DNA of 40,752 bases from an uncultured Alphaproteobacteria bacterium (GTDB lineage Bacteria; Pseudomonadota; Alphaproteobacteria; HIMB59; GCA-002718135), in the NCBI GenBank assembly GCA_902521315.1, contig CABYRH010000004.1, positions 96,249 to 137,000 of the forward strand, given 5' to 3'. The position numbers were made by a program, and so were the translations under genes. Below the pieces are notes generated by a model, which had not been told where the DNA came from, ran no database searches, and was given only the letters and a program-made list of their open reading frames with translations. Below are positions 9,294 through 18,132 of the stretch, in pieces. Positions within the stretch are counted from its first letter, which is position 1; the number at the start of each line of letters is the position of its first letter.

Positions 9294-10373
9294 ATGCCTC
9301 TTACAACAACTACAATAGGTGCTTATCCAAAACCGAAACAAACACCCATTCAAGATTGGTTTTTAGGGACAAAATCAGAAGAAGAGAGAAAAGCATCAAA
9401 AGGATTATTATCAAATTGGTCACCTGGCGCATATGAAAAAGCATTAGAGTCTGCAGGTGCGGATGCTGAAAAATTATTTTTAGCAGCAATTAAAGAAGTT
9501 ATAACTGATCAAGTAAGTGCGGGTATTGATGTTCCAACAGATGGGGAAGTTAGGCGCGAGAGTTATGTATTATATCAATGTCGATTTTTAAATGGTGTAA
9601 GTTTTAAGGAAGTTACACATAAGTCAGTAAGACAGGGTGCGTTTGAAGCTGACCTTCCAACTATTGTTGCACCAATTTCAAGTAAAGAAATACGTATGCA
9701 TTTAGACTGGAAGAGTGCACAACAATTTACAAAAAACCCAGTTAAAATTACGCTACCTGGACCAATGACAATTACAGATTCAATTGCCAACAATTACTAT
9801 GATGACATGAAAAAACTTGGTTTTGATTTAGCATTAGCCCTCAATAAAGAAGTTAAAGCACTTGTAGATGCAGGTTGTCAGTATATTCAAATTGATGAAC
9901 CAGTATTTGCTAGAAAGCCCGATGAAGCTCATTCTTACGGTATGGAAAATTTAGAAAGAATGATGCATGGTATTCCTAAAGAAGTGCAACGCGTTTGCCA
10001 TATTTGTTGTGGTTATCCTAACTCATTAGATTCAGAAGGTTATAAAAAGGCTGATTTAGATGCTTATGATAGAATTGCATCACTTGTAGATGATTCAACT
10101 ATTGATGAAGTATCTTTAGAAGATTCACATAGGCATAATGATTTAAATCTTTTAGAAAAATTTACTAAAACAAAAGTAATTTTTGGATTTATTGATATTG
10201 CAAAAAGTAGAATGGAGTCTGTTGAAGAGGTAAGAGTTCGTATCAAAGATTCACTTGAACATATTGATGAACACCGCTTAATAGCTGCACCAGATTGTGG
10301 TTTAGGTTTCTTTACACGAGAACAAGCAATTGAGAAAATGACAATTTTAACTAAAGCGGCAAAATCAATTTAA
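9294..10373 (+). CDS. MetE-like methyltransferase, catalytic domain only
   Basis: 359 residues equal to the C-terminal catalytic half of cobalamin-independent methionine synthase. The zinc site is visible as H236 and C238 (CHICCGYP), E276 (EVSLEDSHR) and C335 (APDCGLGFF). The IDEP motif is at 200-203. The N-terminal half of full MetE (about 750 residues) is absent, so this belongs with the core-MetE/MesA-D-like proteins that differ in methyl donor. Ribosome site GGGAG 9 bp upstream. It lies 4 bp before an iron alcohol dehydrogenase in a phosphonate gene set. It may make methionine, or move a methyl group from a methylated phosphonate (inference). The donor and acceptor cannot be read from the sequence. 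Confidence 0.8.
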   Translation: MPLTTTTIGAYPKPKQTPIQDWFLGTKSEEERKASKGLLSNWSPGAYEKALESAGADAEKLFLAAIKEVITDQVSAGIDVPTDGEVRRESYVLYQCRFLNGVSFKEVTHKSVRQGAFEADLPTIVAPISSKEIRMHLDWKSAQQFTKNPVKITLPGPMTITDSIANNYYDDMKKLGFDLALALNKEVKALVDAGCQYIQIDEPVFARKPDEAHSYGMENLERMMHGIPKEVQRVCHICCGYPNSLDSEGYKKADLDAYDRIASLVDDSTIDEVSLEDSHRHNDLNLLEKFTKTKVIFGFIDIAKSRMESVEEVRVRIKDSLEHIDEHRLIAAPDCGLGFFTREQAIEKMTILTKAAKSI

Positions 10374-10377
10374 TGTA

Positions 10378-11490
10378 ATGTGGAATTATTTTAATCCTGT
10401 TGAAATTATTTTTGGAGAAAATAGATTTAAAGAAGTACATGATGCTCTTAAAAATAAGAACTACATCATAATCACTCATCCAGAAGAAATTTTTAAAAAA
10501 TATAGCGATGAATTAAAATCTTCTTCAAATCCACCACTATCCATTATGACGGATGTTCAGCCTAATCCAGATTATAAGGATATTTTAGAGCTACAAAAAA
10601 AATTTTCTTCAATCAATGAATCGGTAGATTATATTTTAGCTATAGGTGGTGGCTCTGTTACAGACACAGCTAAAGCAATTGCTGCATTTAAAGATAAACA
10701 AGAATATCTAACAGATTTTGTTCGCAATAAGAAAAGTCCAAGAGTCGAAAATCCAATCAAGATTATTTCAATACCTACAACTTCAGGAACATCAAGTGAG
10801 CTTACGTGTTGGGCCACAATTTGGGATAAAGAAAAAAACAATAAATTATCTTTGGCGCATAAATCTCTTTATGCAGAAAAAACAATTATCGATCCATCTA
10901 TTATGGTTGATAAGCCTTTAGGCTTGACCATTTCAACTGGTTTAGATGCTCTCTCCCATTCAATGGAAAGTATTTGGAATATTAATGCAAATCCAGTTTC
11001 TGCTTCTCATGCAATACAAGCATCAAAATTAGTATTAGAAAATTTACCACTTCTCACTAAAGATTTAAGAAATGTTGAATTACGCTCAAACATTGCATTG
11101 GCGTGTGTTCATGCTGGTTTAGCGTTTTCCAATACGAAAACTGCTATTGCGCACAATCTATCATACCCTGTGACACTCAATTACGGTATTCAGCATGGTA
11201 TTGCTTGTTCATTTACTTTACCTATGATTACTAAAAGTATGGTTGGAATTGATAGTGTCGCTGAGGAGAGACTAAAATTAATTTTTAATAATAATCTTGA
11301 GAATGCTGCAGATCATCTGAGTGAATTTATGCGTTCTTTGGAAGTTCCTCTGAACTTAAATGAAATAAAAGTTCCTGTTCAAGAATGGAATAATATAGTA
11401 GATGATGCGTTTTTAGGGGAACGAGGTAAAAACTTTATTGGCAATAAAGAAGCCTTCATCTCTTCTGCTAAATCAATGGGACTTTATTAG
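10378..11490 (+). CDS. Iron-containing alcohol dehydrogenase, phosphonoacetaldehyde reductase-like
   Basis: 370 residues, family III alcohol dehydrogenase. The NAD(P) loop GGGS is at 90-93 and the metal ligands are D190, H194 (GLDALSHS), H259 and H273 (IQHG). Similar enzymes (PhpC and related) reduce phosphonoacetaldehyde to 2-hydroxyethylphosphonate in phosphonate biosynthesis. No PEP mutase or phosphonopyruvate decarboxylase is visible in this window, while the downstream degradation enzymes PhnY and PhnA are. I therefore infer the reverse use, oxidising hydroxyethylphosphonate to phosphonoacetaldehyde. Gaps of 4 bp before and 2 bp after place it firmly in the operon. Confidence 0.82.
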   Translation: MWNYFNPVEIIFGENRFKEVHDALKNKNYIIITHPEEIFKKYSDELKSSSNPPLSIMTDVQPNPDYKDILELQKKFSSINESVDYILAIGGGSVTDTAKAIAAFKDKQEYLTDFVRNKKSPRVENPIKIISIPTTSGTSSELTCWATIWDKEKNNKLSLAHKSLYAEKTIIDPSIMVDKPLGLTISTGLDALSHSMESIWNINANPVSASHAIQASKLVLENLPLLTKDLRNVELRSNIALACVHAGLAFSNTKTAIAHNLSYPVTLNYGIQHGIACSFTLPMITKSMVGIDSVAEERLKLIFNNNLENAADHLSEFMRSLEVPLNLNEIKVPVQEWNNIVDDAFLGERGKNFIGNKEAFISSAKSMGLY

Positions 11491-11492
11491 TA

Positions 11493-12599
11493 ATGAAAAA
11501 AAATTTCAGGTTTTATGATAACAGACAAAAATACTTATTATTTGTCACAACAACAAATGAAAAAAATCAAATTGCTGATGCGATACGCCCTCACGTAAAT
11601 AAAATTAAACCTCAAAAACCTGGCATAAAAATATTTGATGCTGGTATGGGTGATGGTTCCTTACTTATGAATGTTATGCGTCAGTGCCACGAGGCCAGGC
11701 CTAACGTACCTTTATTAGTTTGCACAAAAGAAATAAGTATTGAAGATGTAAGATTAGGTCTAGAAAAATTACCCGATAGGTTTGTTGAGCACAAGAATAC
11801 TGTTTTTGTTATTTCAAATCTACACTATGCGGAAGCCGCAAACTTAAAATCAAAAAATGAAGTTAAACAGAAAAAAATCAATTGGAATATTATTAAATTA
11901 AAAGGTGACACTTCTCTTGAATTTGCCCAACAATTAAGAAAACAAAATGAATTTTTAGAAAAAAAATGGAATATAGAAATTAATAAAAAGTCAGGTAACC
12001 ATACTTATAAAGAGCCTTCAGTCATGGTTATCTACCGCGAAGATCAAGAATTTAATGTTAATGAATTAATACCTACCAAAAAAAAATCAGATAATAAATT
12101 TGATCTTATTATAGCTTCACAGCCTTATCGTTCAAGAATTTCAGCAGAAAAGAAATCAAAATATGTCATCGAACCAATGATTCGAGCGTTAAAATCAAAA
12201 GGGAAATTATTAACTATTCATGCTTCAGGAAAAGATCCTGCTAATGAAATAATTCGTAAAATTTGGCCAAAAGAGGACCCATTTCCTTCTCTTGGAAATA
12301 GTATCATTTCTTATCTTAAGAAAAATTTAGATAAAGATTTATTAAGCAACTTATCTTTTGGAGAAAAAAGAATTATTAAATGTAAATTGAGAGCTCTACC
12401 AACAGAAATCAGCGGAGGTATAGCGACATCATTAGTTTTTTCTGCTTGGAATGCCTCCATATATGTCAATCAAATGGATGACGACAAAGTAATGAAAGTA
12501 GAAAAAACTAAAAACTATGAAAAAATTGTTCAAAACATTGTTGCTAAAAATAAAGGTCTTTATTTTAACAATGAAATATTTGTAATCGAAAAAAAATAA
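11493..12599 (+). CDS. Unrecognised protein with a methyltransferase-like nucleotide fold
   Basis: 368 residues, not recognised. Residues 46-57 (KIFDAGMGDGSL) look like the SAM-binding glycine-rich motif I of class I methyltransferases. FDLIIASQPY at 203-212 resembles motif IV, followed by a helix and KGKLLTIH typical of the fold's fifth strand. The 70-80 residues between the two halves are lysine-rich and do not match the core fold. It begins 2 bp after the alcohol dehydrogenase stop and ends the operon, converging on the phosphoesterase gene 4 bp away. A role in modifying a phosphonate or its carrier is only inferred from the operon. Confidence 0.6.
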   Translation: MKKNFRFYDNRQKYLLFVTTTNEKNQIADAIRPHVNKIKPQKPGIKIFDAGMGDGSLLMNVMRQCHEARPNVPLLVCTKEISIEDVRLGLEKLPDRFVEHKNTVFVISNLHYAEAANLKSKNEVKQKKINWNIIKLKGDTSLEFAQQLRKQNEFLEKKWNIEINKKSGNHTYKEPSVMVIYREDQEFNVNELIPTKKKSDNKFDLIIASQPYRSRISAEKKSKYVIEPMIRALKSKGKLLTIHASGKDPANEIIRKIWPKEDPFPSLGNSIISYLKKNLDKDLLSNLSFGEKRIIKCKLRALPTEISGGIATSLVFSAWNASIYVNQMDDDKVMKVEKTKNYEKIVQNIVAKNKGLYFNNEIFVIEKK

Positions 12600-12603
12600 T
12601 TTT

Positions 12604-13392
12604 TTATTTAAACCAATTAACTTCTGTTTTTAAAAAATCCTCTGTATGAATAATTAAGGCGTCAGATCGAATTATTGCAACATTATAATTTGTATCTGTA
12701 TTAGCCGTTCCTAAACGATATTCATTTGAAAAGTTAGGTATTAGAGGAGACCAAGTACTTCTTGGGGAAGAAAAAGTAATACCACAATAAGAGCCAGAAC
12801 TTGTAATGTGTTGATGACCAAAAAAAATATGTTTTATTATCTTATTATTTTTCGTTAAAATTTTTCGAAACTCTTTTTTTTGTTGTAATCCTATTCCATC
12901 ACTTTCCTCTTTTACTAATGCCAGTGGATTATGATGCATAAAGATATACGTATCTGTATTAGTCTTACTTAAAATATTATTTAACCATTCTTGCCTATCT
13001 TCACAGTAATGTCCTTGGTGAGTATTAATTAGATTAGTATCTATAAAAATTAAACGTTTATTATCTATATCCTTAAAGTATTGAATAAATCCATTTGGAT
13101 CGGTTTCAATATTAGGAAAGTTTATTTTAAACTCATCTCTGTTATCATGATTACCTATAATTAATTGAGGATTTAAATTCTTTGGCAGACCTGCTTCATC
13201 AATGATTTTTATAAATAACTGATAAGAATCTTTATCACCTAAGTCTGTAATATCACCAGTGATGGCAAATAAATCTGCATCACCATGATTATTTTTTATA
13301 TGACTTAATGCTTTTTTAAATTTACTGACAGGATCTATGCCATGAATCTTATCTATATAAATATGAGGGTCTGAAAGATGAATAATTTTCAT
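12604..13392 (-). CDS. Calcineurin-like metallophosphoesterase (GpdQ/CpdA type)
   Basis: 262 residues with the dinuclear-metal site of the class III phosphodiesterases: D8 and H10 (HLSDPH), D47 (GDITD), N81 and H82 (GNHDN), a later HHNP and GHQH. No signal peptide, so it acts in the cytoplasm. Relatives hydrolyse cyclic nucleotides, glycerophosphodiesters and other phosphate esters. It is the last gene of the phnW operon, 20 bp after the AllA-fold gene. A substrate such as an imported phosphate or phosphonate ester is more likely than cAMP in this setting, which is an inference. Confidence 0.82.
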   Translation of the reverse strand: MKIIHLSDPHIYIDKIHGIDPVSKFKKALSHIKNNHGDADLFAITGDITDLGDKDSYQLFIKIIDEAGLPKNLNPQLIIGNHDNRDEFKINFPNIETDPNGFIQYFKDIDNKRLIFIDTNLINTHQGHYCEDRQEWLNNILSKTNTDTYIFMHHNPLALVKEESDGIGLQQKKEFRKILTKNNKIIKHIFFGHQHITSSGSYCGITFSSPRSTWSPLIPNFSNEYRLGTANTDTNYNVAIIRSDALIIHTEDFLKTEVNWFK

Positions 13393-13412
13393 TATTAAAT
13401 ATAAATTTATGA

Positions 13413-14045
13413 TTAGATCGCGGTTTTAAAATAAATATACTTATTAAATTCCTCTTTTAAGTCGATGCTAACTCTTGCATGTACTTTACCTTGTTTTCCT
13501 TGAAATGATTGTTTTTCTGAAACTGGAAACACCCCTTCATGCCAAATATTTGGATGAATATATAAACCTTTTGATCCGTCACAATAAAATGCTTTGAAAT
13601 GTTCTGGTTCAATGTCGTCTGTTGGTAAGGCTAAAGGACAAATAAATGGTTTATTTTCTGTAGGAAAGAAAAGCTGACCTCCATCAGGATGATAATTTGC
13701 ATGCCATAGAAATATTTTTGTTGGATCTGAATATTTATCTTTTTGTAATTCTTGATCAGGATTATTGGCATAACCCAGTATATATTTTCCATCTACTTCA
13801 TAATCACTCTTATGTTGGACAGCATTATTTTGTCCATAAAGCACGTCACCTTGCCACCATGTATCAAAAGAACCTTCGGTAGTTCCACCTTCATTCCCAG
13901 TTCCCTCTTCTATTTCGCGCCATCCTTGTTTTGGCCAAGTAACAATTTCAATATCACTATTTTCAAAACTATCGATTAAATATCCGTATCCTTTAAGATT
14001 TTCATTTGTTGCTTTAACTAATGGTATTTCAATTTCTTTTGTCAT
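13413..14045 (-). CDS. AllA-fold (ureidoglycolate lyase-like) cupin protein
   Basis: 210 residues. The pattern fits the ureidoglycolate lyase (AllA) family: YGYLIDSF near the N-terminus, HANYHPDGGQLFFP (H115, H119, Q124), and GLYIHPNIWHEGVFP (H164, W168, H169). A roughly 50-residue segment rich in G, W and N (about 40-95) looks longer than in the usual AllA. No purine or allantoin genes are near. It lies 7 bp after phnW and before a phosphoesterase. The conserved histidines could bind a metal or a small acid. A role in phosphonate breakdown, perhaps with PhnZ, is a hypothesis from context. Confidence 0.65.
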   Translation of the reverse strand: MTKEIEIPLVKATNENLKGYGYLIDSFENSDIEIVTWPKQGWREIEEGTGNEGGTTEGSFDTWWQGDVLYGQNNAVQHKSDYEVDGKYILGYANNPDQELQKDKYSDPTKIFLWHANYHPDGGQLFFPTENKPFICPLALPTDDIEPEHFKAFYCDGSKGLYIHPNIWHEGVFPVSEKQSFQGKQGKVHARVSIDLKEEFNKYIYFKTAI

Positions 14046-14052
14046 TATTTTG

Positions 14053-15150
14053 TTAGCTTAATGTTAATCCCAATTCAGTAACGACTTCTTTTACAGCTTT
14101 TATTGTATCCATCATGTCTTGTTCATCTAAATTACCAATACACCCAATTCTAAAAGTTTCTGCCACTGTTAGTTTTCCTGGATAAATTAAAAAATCTTTT
14201 TCACTAAGAGCATTATAAAATTTCTCAAAGTTAAATTTAGGATCATTAGGTTGTTTAAATGTAATAATAATTGGTGCTTGCAAATTATCAGGAAGTAGTT
14301 GCTCAAATCCCAACTCTTTCATTCCATTACAAATAATTTGACAATTTTTTTTATATCTTTTACCTCTTCCCTCTACCCCACCTTGTTGTTTATGTTCCTC
14401 AATCGCTTGATTGAATGCAGCCAATACGTGTGTAGGAGGTGTAAATCGCCATTGTTTATTTTTTTCCATTGCTTGCCATTGATCATATAAGTCTAGACTT
14501 AGTGAGTGACTATTGCCTTTTGCATTTTGAATAACTTCATTTTTAACAAGAATGAAACCAACACCTGGCACACCTTCTAAGCATTTGTTTGATGAAGCGG
14601 CTACAGCATCAAAAGTAATTATTTTAGAACTTAAGGGTAATGCACCAAAGGCACTCATTGCATCGATGAATAACGATAAATTTTTCCCTTCAACCAATTT
14701 TGCAATGTCTTCAATAGGATTTAAAATACCCGATGTTGTTTCACAATATACGGCAAAGACGTGTGTTAAGCTGTTGCTATCAATTAACTCTTCAATTTTA
14801 TTGATGTCATGAACTTCATGTTCAGCAACTTCATATTCAATAAAATCTCTCCCTAAATATTTGCACATTTTTTTCATTCTTTGTCCGTAAGCACCATTGA
14901 TCAGAATCAGAATTTTAGAATCTTTTTGAGTAAGAGAGCTCACCATCGACTCTACAGCAAAAGTTCCACTTCCCTGCATTGGAACACATTGATATTTATC
15001 TTCACCATCTATTAATTTAACAAGGGAATCTCTAATTGATGCATTGAGATCAATAAATTTTGTATCTCTCGAACCCCAATCATGAAGCATGGCCTCTTTT
15101 GTTGACATCGATGTCGTGAGAGGTCCAGGGGTTAATAATTTTTTATCCAT
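14053..15150 (-). CDS. phnW: 2-aminoethylphosphonate-pyruvate aminotransferase
   Basis: 365 residues, class V PLP aminotransferase. It starts with LLTPGPLTTSMSTKEAMLHD, the PhnW family opening, followed by DWGSRD. The PLP lysine is K189 (AASSNKCLEGVPGVGF) and D163 (FIDAMSAFG) contacts the ring. It converts 2-aminoethylphosphonate plus pyruvate to phosphonoacetaldehyde plus alanine. No phosphonatase (PhnX) is present here. The product would instead go to PhnY and PhnA at 5136-7816. First gene of a three-gene minus-strand operon, divergent from phnZ. Confidence 0.93.
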   Translation of the reverse strand: MDKKLLTPGPLTTSMSTKEAMLHDWGSRDTKFIDLNASIRDSLVKLIDGEDKYQCVPMQGSGTFAVESMVSSLTQKDSKILILINGAYGQRMKKMCKYLGRDFIEYEVAEHEVHDINKIEELIDSNSLTHVFAVYCETTSGILNPIEDIAKLVEGKNLSLFIDAMSAFGALPLSSKIITFDAVAASSNKCLEGVPGVGFILVKNEVIQNAKGNSHSLSLDLYDQWQAMEKNKQWRFTPPTHVLAAFNQAIEEHKQQGGVEGRGKRYKKNCQIICNGMKELGFEQLLPDNLQAPIIITFKQPNDPKFNFEKFYNALSEKDFLIYPGKLTVAETFRIGCIGNLDEQDMMDTIKAVKEVVTELGLTLS

Positions 15151-15238
15151 TAAATATTTACTTAATAAATATTATTATAAATTTGATCAATCTTATTAAA
15201 GTTGGAATTGAATTTATTTTCTAATAAGTTAATTATAA

Positions 15239-15814
15239 ATGAGAATGGAAGAAAATATTGTAGATTATCTCTTAGATCTTTTGAAAACAAAAGGTGCTGA
15301 TATTCAATATGGTAATGAGGATGTGACTCAGCTTGAGCACGCACTCCAATGTGCTGAACTTGCTGAAAAACATAAATTACCAGGACCAACAATTGCTGCA
15401 GCATTACTGCATGATGTTGGCCACCTTATTTATGAGGACGGCGATCCCATTCATGAAGGGAAAGATGGTCATCATGAAAACTTAGGTGCTGATTTTTTAA
15501 AAAAATATTTTGGTGAAGATGTTATTTTACCAATAAGAGCACATGTTGATTCAAAAAGATATTTATCAAGTGTTGAAGAAGGTTATTATGATAGTCTATC
15601 AGAAGCATCGAAACTTTCGTTAAAAGTTCAAGGCGGTCCTTTCACAAAAGAAGAAGCAGATGCGTTTATAAGCAAACCTTTTATGGATGAGGCAGTAGAG
15701 CTTAGAAGATTTGATGATCTAGCAAAAATTCTAGATAAAAAAACTCCCGATGTTGAACATTTTCGCCCCTATTTAGAAGAAGCAAGACAGTCTTTTTTAG
15801 CTAAACAAGCGTAA
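15239..15814 (+). CDS. phnZ: PhnZ-like HD-domain mixed-valent di-iron oxygenase
   Basis: 191 residues. Y24, E27, H34 (QLEHALQC), H58 and D59 (ALLHDVGH), H79 (HHENLGADF), H102 and K106 (AHVDSKRYL) and QGGP match the marine PhnZ that cleaves (R)-2-amino-1-hydroxyethylphosphonate to glycine and phosphate with oxygen. The first five residues fall at the same numbers as I recall in PhnZ. The related TmpB acts on a trimethylammonio substrate, so that substrate is possible too. The usual partner, an iron/2-oxoglutarate hydroxylase (PhnY* or TmpA), is absent here. A second ATG lies six bases later. It is followed directly by a phosphatase gene (TAA-ATG, no gap) and is divergent from phnW. Confidence 0.88.
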   Translation: MRMEENIVDYLLDLLKTKGADIQYGNEDVTQLEHALQCAELAEKHKLPGPTIAAALLHDVGHLIYEDGDPIHEGKDGHHENLGADFLKKYFGEDVILPIRAHVDSKRYLSSVEEGYYDSLSEASKLSLKVQGGPFTKEEADAFISKPFMDEAVELRRFDDLAKILDKKTPDVEHFRPYLEEARQSFLAKQA

Positions 15815-16339
15815 ATGCAATTTAGCAATTATGATTTTATTGACTCTAAGTCATTTGCAGGAAAAATTATATTAACTTCTTTTCCAGGTCTTAACTCTAA
15901 TGGTTTATTTGAAGAAACAATTTTAGCAAACGAATTAGAAATATTTAAAAATAATAATTGTAGTTCTATTACTTCTTTTGTTGAAGATAGCGAATTTGAA
16001 AAATTGTGTGATAAAACTTTGTTTGTCAAAAATATTTATGAACATAAAATACATTGGTACCATTTACCCATTTATGACATGGGAGCACCAGATAAAGATT
16101 TTAAATATAAATGGGAAACAACAAAAGTTTTATTAAAGAACGAATTGATAGATGGTAAAAACATAGTTTTACATTGCCGTGGAGGAAAAGGAAGAGCTGG
16201 CACTATAGCTGCTATTTTACTTGTTGAATTTAATTATGAAAAACAAGAAGCTATTGATCTAGTACGATCAAGAAGAAAAGGAGCTATTGAGTCAAAAATC
16301 CAAGAAGATTTTATTTTTTCTTATCGAGCAGTTAATTAA
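15815..16339 (+). CDS. Dual-specificity/tyrosine phosphatase-like protein
   Basis: 174 residues. The P-loop is HCRGGKGRAG (C121, R127), with a candidate general acid D88 in PIYDMGAPD. This is the CX5R phosphatase fold of the CDKN3/dual-specificity type, whose bacterial members may act on proteins, small phosphate esters or lipids. The start codon directly follows the phnZ stop, so the two are co-translated. A small-molecule role in phosphonate use or a control role are both possible, and the sequence does not decide. It overlaps the end of the convergent pit gene by 4 bp. Confidence 0.8.
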   Translation: MQFSNYDFIDSKSFAGKIILTSFPGLNSNGLFEETILANELEIFKNNNCSSITSFVEDSEFEKLCDKTLFVKNIYEHKIHWYHLPIYDMGAPDKDFKYKWETTKVLLKNELIDGKNIVLHCRGGKGRAGTIAAILLVEFNYEKQEAIDLVRSRRKGAIESKIQEDFIFSYRAVN

Positions 16340-17388
16340 AAAGAGACCGTTAAATTAAAAATATTTTCTAGAATAAATAAAACAATTAAAGAAATTAAAG
16401 CTGCAATTATAGGTAGCGTCATCCAACCCAAAGAAATTCTACCTGCAATTGACCATTGAACCTCTTTTCCTCCTTTTAAAAGACCAATTCCAATTACGCC
16501 GCCGACAACAGCTTGGGAACTTGATACTGGTACCAAAGGTATAGAGGGAAGATTTATAGATTGTAAAAAAGCACTTATACCCTGGGATGCAAATAAAAAT
16601 AAAACAATAGAATGCGATATAACAACAATAAATGCTGCCACTGGTGTCATTTTTAAGAGATCATTACCCACGGTAAACATAACTCTTTTCGAGTAAGTAA
16701 AAACACCAACAGCTATTGCTAAACCACCCAGCAGAAATAATTGTTCTTTTGAGGAAAAGACAAATAAATTTCCAATAGTAACATCAGTAAACGGTGATAT
16801 AGGTACGAAGACACCCATTACATTGGCAATATTGTTTGCACCTAAACTATAAGCACCAAAAGCACCCGCTAAAAGTAAAGCTGTTCTTGTATAGGCATCA
16901 AGTCTGAGAATATGTAACTTTCTATTGAGTATAACTCTTTTTGTAAAAGTAAATAAACCCATTGCAATAACTCCTGCAATAATAGGACAGAGTATCCATG
17001 TTCCTAAAATAGTAATTAAAACTTGAAGATTAGTTGAAGATCCCGTGTATAAATTCCAACCAACAATTGCTCCAACAATCGCTTGCGTTGTTGAAACAGG
17101 CAAGCCAACTTTAGTCATTAAATAAACAGATATTCCTGCAGCAACACATGCTGCAAAAGCACCAGGCAATGCATTAATAGCACCTAACTTTCCTAAGGTT
17201 TCTGTTGTACCTGCTCCGCTAATAATTGCACCTAGAATAACAAAGACACTACAAATTATTGCTGCACTTGTGAAACTAACCATTCGTGTTCCAACTGCAG
17301 TTCCAAAAACATTTGCTGCATCATTGGCACCAAGTGACCAACCTAAAAAAAGACCACCAAATAAAAAAATTAGAATTGTAATTTCCAT
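16336..17388 (-). CDS. Low-affinity inorganic phosphate transporter, Pit family
   Basis: 350 residues, about ten helices. Both family signature repeats are present: GANDAANVFGTAVG near residue 20 and SLGANNIANVMGVFVP near residue 180. Shorter than E. coli PitA (499) because the central cytoplasmic loop is minimal. It moves metal-phosphate with protons or sodium. It lies 6 bp after a DUF47/PhoU-like gene, the usual partner pair. The upstream Pho box implies induction when phosphate is scarce, unlike the constitutive E. coli PitA. Confidence 0.92.
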   Translation of the reverse strand: MEITILIFLFGGLFLGWSLGANDAANVFGTAVGTRMVSFTSAAIICSVFVILGAIISGAGTTETLGKLGAINALPGAFAACVAAGISVYLMTKVGLPVSTTQAIVGAIVGWNLYTGSSTNLQVLITILGTWILCPIIAGVIAMGLFTFTKRVILNRKLHILRLDAYTRTALLLAGAFGAYSLGANNIANVMGVFVPISPFTDVTIGNLFVFSSKEQLFLLGGLAIAVGVFTYSKRVMFTVGNDLLKMTPVAAFIVVISHSIVLFLFASQGISAFLQSINLPSIPLVPVSSSQAVVGGVIGIGLLKGGKEVQWSIAGRISLGWMTLPIIAALISLIVLFILENIFNLTVSF

Positions 17389-17394
17389 TGAAAA

Positions 17395-18057
17395 TTAAAC
17401 GGAACGTTTAATAGCGTAAATTTGAACCTCGTCAGCTATGTCTTCTGCTTGATCACAAATACGATCAATCTTTTCTACAAAATATCGAAGATGCATTTTT
17501 TGATCTAGAGGTAATTCAGAATCAAAAATTCTTCTTGCAAGTGAACTAAATTTTATATCAGATTCTTTTTCATAAAAAGTTACTTTATGAGCATTATCTC
17601 TAACAGATTTAATATCTCTAAAAAATGATCGGACAGTCAAACAAAGTGACTCAACACAATTTACAACAGTCTCTGTTAACTCAATAAGATCTTCATGAAA
17701 TTCTTTTGGAAAATTAGGTTTTTGAATAGAGAAGTGATAGCAATTTCCTTGGTACATTCCAATTAATTCGTCGATGTGTTCTAGAAGTCGTAACACATCA
17801 CTTCTTGCATCTGGGATTAGTGTTTCTTCATAAAGAGTATGCTCAACATCTTTTGTAATTTTGTCGGCCTTACTTTCCATTTCTTTAACTTTTTCAACCA
17901 TTTCCTCAAATTTACCATTGGCGGAATGATTGAGATAAGTTGGAACTATCGATTTAAATACTAAGCCCACTTCAGAGACAATATCAACAAACTCATCAAT
18001 TTCTCTTTCAAGCTTTTTGGTATCACCAAATAATGATGCACTTTTTAATCCAAACAT
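17395..18057 (-). CDS. DUF47/TIGR00153 PhoU-like regulator of Pit
   Basis: 220 residues, all-helical, with the PhoU-like repeats of COG1392 (MFGLKSASLFGDTKK, SKADKITKDVEHTLYEE, RICDQAEDIADEV). Members accompany Pit transporters and are thought to control them. Its E/D-rich helices could bind metal as in PhoU. First gene of a two-gene operon. The candidate triple Pho box ends 40 bp upstream. Confidence 0.9.
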   Translation of the reverse strand: MFGLKSASLFGDTKKLEREIDEFVDIVSEVGLVFKSIVPTYLNHSANGKFEEMVEKVKEMESKADKITKDVEHTLYEETLIPDARSDVLRLLEHIDELIGMYQGNCYHFSIQKPNFPKEFHEDLIELTETVVNCVESLCLTVRSFFRDIKSVRDNAHKVTFYEKESDIKFSSLARRIFDSELPLDQKMHLRYFVEKIDRICDQAEDIADEVQIYAIKRSV

Positions 18058-18096
18058 GGCGTGCTTATAGAACTTTTCAAAAAAAAAGAAAGAAAT

Positions 18097-18125
18097 GTTA
18101 AATTTTTGTTACAATTTGATTAATA
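18097..18125 (-). promoter_or_regulatory. Candidate Pho box (three heptamers) for the DUF47-pit operon
   Basis: On the minus strand TATTAAT, TTGTAAC and ATTTAAC are 11 bp apart with A-rich spacers. The last two heptamers and spacer nearly equal those before phoB. Confidence 0.6.
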
Positions 18126-18132
18126 TCTTTAT

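Noticed and set aside
15151-15238. Pho box search between phnW and phnZ
   Set aside because: Single heptamers such as CTTTAAT occur, but no convincing 11-bp partner on either strand.
15162-15404. Minus-strand open frame over the phnW-phnZ intergenic region and phnZ start
   Set aside because: It overlaps the conserved phnZ active-site codons and would block the divergent promoter region. No family resemblance.
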